Assembly: GCF_026262505.1 (NCBI RefSeq) | Contig: NC_067207.1 | Span: forward strand, 19,622,082 to 19,686,081 | DNA length: 64,000 nt | Direction: 5' to 3' | DNA from: Trichomonas vaginalis G3 | Taxonomy: Eukaryota; Parabasalia; Trichomonadida; Trichomonadidae | Part shown: positions 63,421-64,000 of the stretch, piece by piece | How the letters are laid out: each line of letters starts with the position of its first letter | Numbering within the stretch: position 1 is the stretch's first letter | Notes under the pieces: generated by a model | What the model saw: only the letters and a program-made list of their open reading frames with translations | Database searches by the model: none | Told to the model about the DNA's origin: nothing | Program-made: the position numbers and the translations under genes

Positions 63421-64000
63421 GCAGAGAGCTGGCGTTGTGGGGGAGTGTTGGCAGAGAGTTGTTGCTGTGCCAAGGTGTTGGCAGAGAGCTGGCGTTGAAG
63501 ATGAGTGTTGGCAGAGAGCTGGCGTTGTGTCTGGGTGTTGGCAGAGAGCTGGAGTTGTGTCTGAGTGTTGGCAGAGAATTGTTGCTGTGGAAGAGAGTTG
63601 GCAGAGAGCTGGCGTTGTGTCTGGGTGTTGGCAGAGAGCTGGAGTTGTGTCTGAGTGTTGGCAGAGAATTGTTGATGTGGAAGAGAGTTGGCAGAGAGCT
63701 GGAGTTGTGTCTGGGTGTTGGCAGAGAGTTGTTGCTGTGCCGAGGTGTTGGCAGAGAGCTGGCGTTGTGGGGGAGTGTTGGCAGAGAGTTGTTGCTGTGC
63801 CAAGGTGTTGGCAGAGAGTTGTTGCTGTGCCGAAGTGTTGGCAGAGAGCTGGCGTTGAAGATGAGTGTTGGCAGAGAGTTGTTGCTGTGGAAGAGAGTTG
63901 GCAGAGAGCTGGCGTTGTGTCTGGGTGTTGGCAGAGAGTTGTTGCTGTGGAAGAGAGTTGGCAGAGAGCTGGCGTTGTGTCTGGGTGTTGGCAGAGAGCT

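Larger units (their letters stand above)
39659..64000. repeat. giant 30-bp minisatellite array (~811 units, continues past the window)
   Basis: The unit is GTGTTGGCAGAGAG followed by a variable 16 bp. Main variants of the variable part: CTGGCGTTGAAGATGA, TTGGCGTTGAAGAGGA, TTGTTGCTGTGGAAGA, TTGTTGCTGTGCC(GAG, AAG, GAA, TAG), CTGGCGTTGTGTCTGG, CTGGAGTTGTGTCTGG/GA, CTGGCGTTGTGGGGGA and rarer ones. GC is 53-57%, far above the flanks, with about 13 G to 3-4 C on the plus strand. Units are 30 bp, so most frames stay open on both strands; the long frames in it are not evidence of protein. The first unit at 39659 is degenerate (GAGTATTGGCAGAGAGCTGT), marking the array edge. Confidence 0.95.

Noticed and set aside
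39633-64000. Many reading frames of 100-2808 codons on both strands in the array
   Set aside because: They result from a stop-poor 30-bp unit. All frames are similarly open, minus frames have almost no ATG, and no non-repeat domain is attached except the integrase at the left edge.
39659-64000. CRISPR array
   Set aside because: Units are contiguous 30-bp repeats with a few recurring variants, no unique spacers, no cas genes, and the context is eukaryotic.
39659-64000. Telomeric or rDNA-spacer repeat
   Set aside because: The unit does not resemble a telomere repeat and no rRNA gene adjoins. A centromeric role cannot be excluded but nothing supports it.
1-64000. tRNA and rRNA genes
   Set aside because: Looked for by eye, including cloverleaf-like GC-rich islands in the spacers; none seen.

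Overview
The window looks like nuclear DNA of a parabasalid protist, most likely Trichomonas vaginalis or a close relative. The grounds are very AT-rich spacers, no introns seen in host genes, initiator-like TCA(N)xATG starts, trichomonad-type gene families (a CARMIL-like leucine-rich-repeat protein, beta-helix-like surface proteins, a class III nucleotide cyclase fragment) and a Polinton/Maverick. The species is an inference; no rRNA or tRNA gene was seen.

Layout. 1-3150: C-terminal part of a CHD/SNF2-type chromatin remodeller, cut by the window edge. 3702-4751: beta-helix-like protein. 5545-5760: remnant of a nucleotide cyclase domain. 6432-31381: a ~1.06 kb Mutator/MITE-like DNA transposon that has been split by a 23.9 kb Polinton (7349-31236, 104 bp inverted repeats with no difference seen between ends, ATATT flanks). 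31495-33075: type I membrane protein. 34017-35051: second beta-helix-like protein, related to the first. 36136-38478: CARMIL-like protein. 38479-64000: a different mobile element carrying an rve (DDE) integrase on the minus strand, whose upstream side runs into a tandem array of ~811 30-bp units (39659-64000 and beyond).

The Polinton carries a coiled-coil structural gene, probable major and minor jelly-roll capsid genes, an SF3 helicase, an A32-type packaging ATPase, a protein-primed type PolB, a retrovirus-like integrase, a D12-class adenine methyltransferase, an HNH-tailed coiled-coil protein, a phage-tail-fibre-like protein, two small glycine-rich amphipathic proteins and several small unknowns. 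I could not recognise the usual adenain-like protease. Its ends look young but many of its genes are broken (roughly twenty breaks over the element), so it reads as a recent but non-functional copy; part of the breakage may be sequencing error. Two promoter styles are visible in it: very short divergent spacers with a TTCTA core, and an AAAAAGTGWCATTTT motif in the 19-23 kb part.

The most unusual feature is the 24 kb+ G-rich-strand minisatellite joined to the integrase gene. It is built from a small alphabet of 30-bp unit variants in higher-order repeats (1200/600, 540, 360/180 bp), is open in nearly all six frames, and has clustered one-base indels suggesting that parts of the assembly are unpolished.
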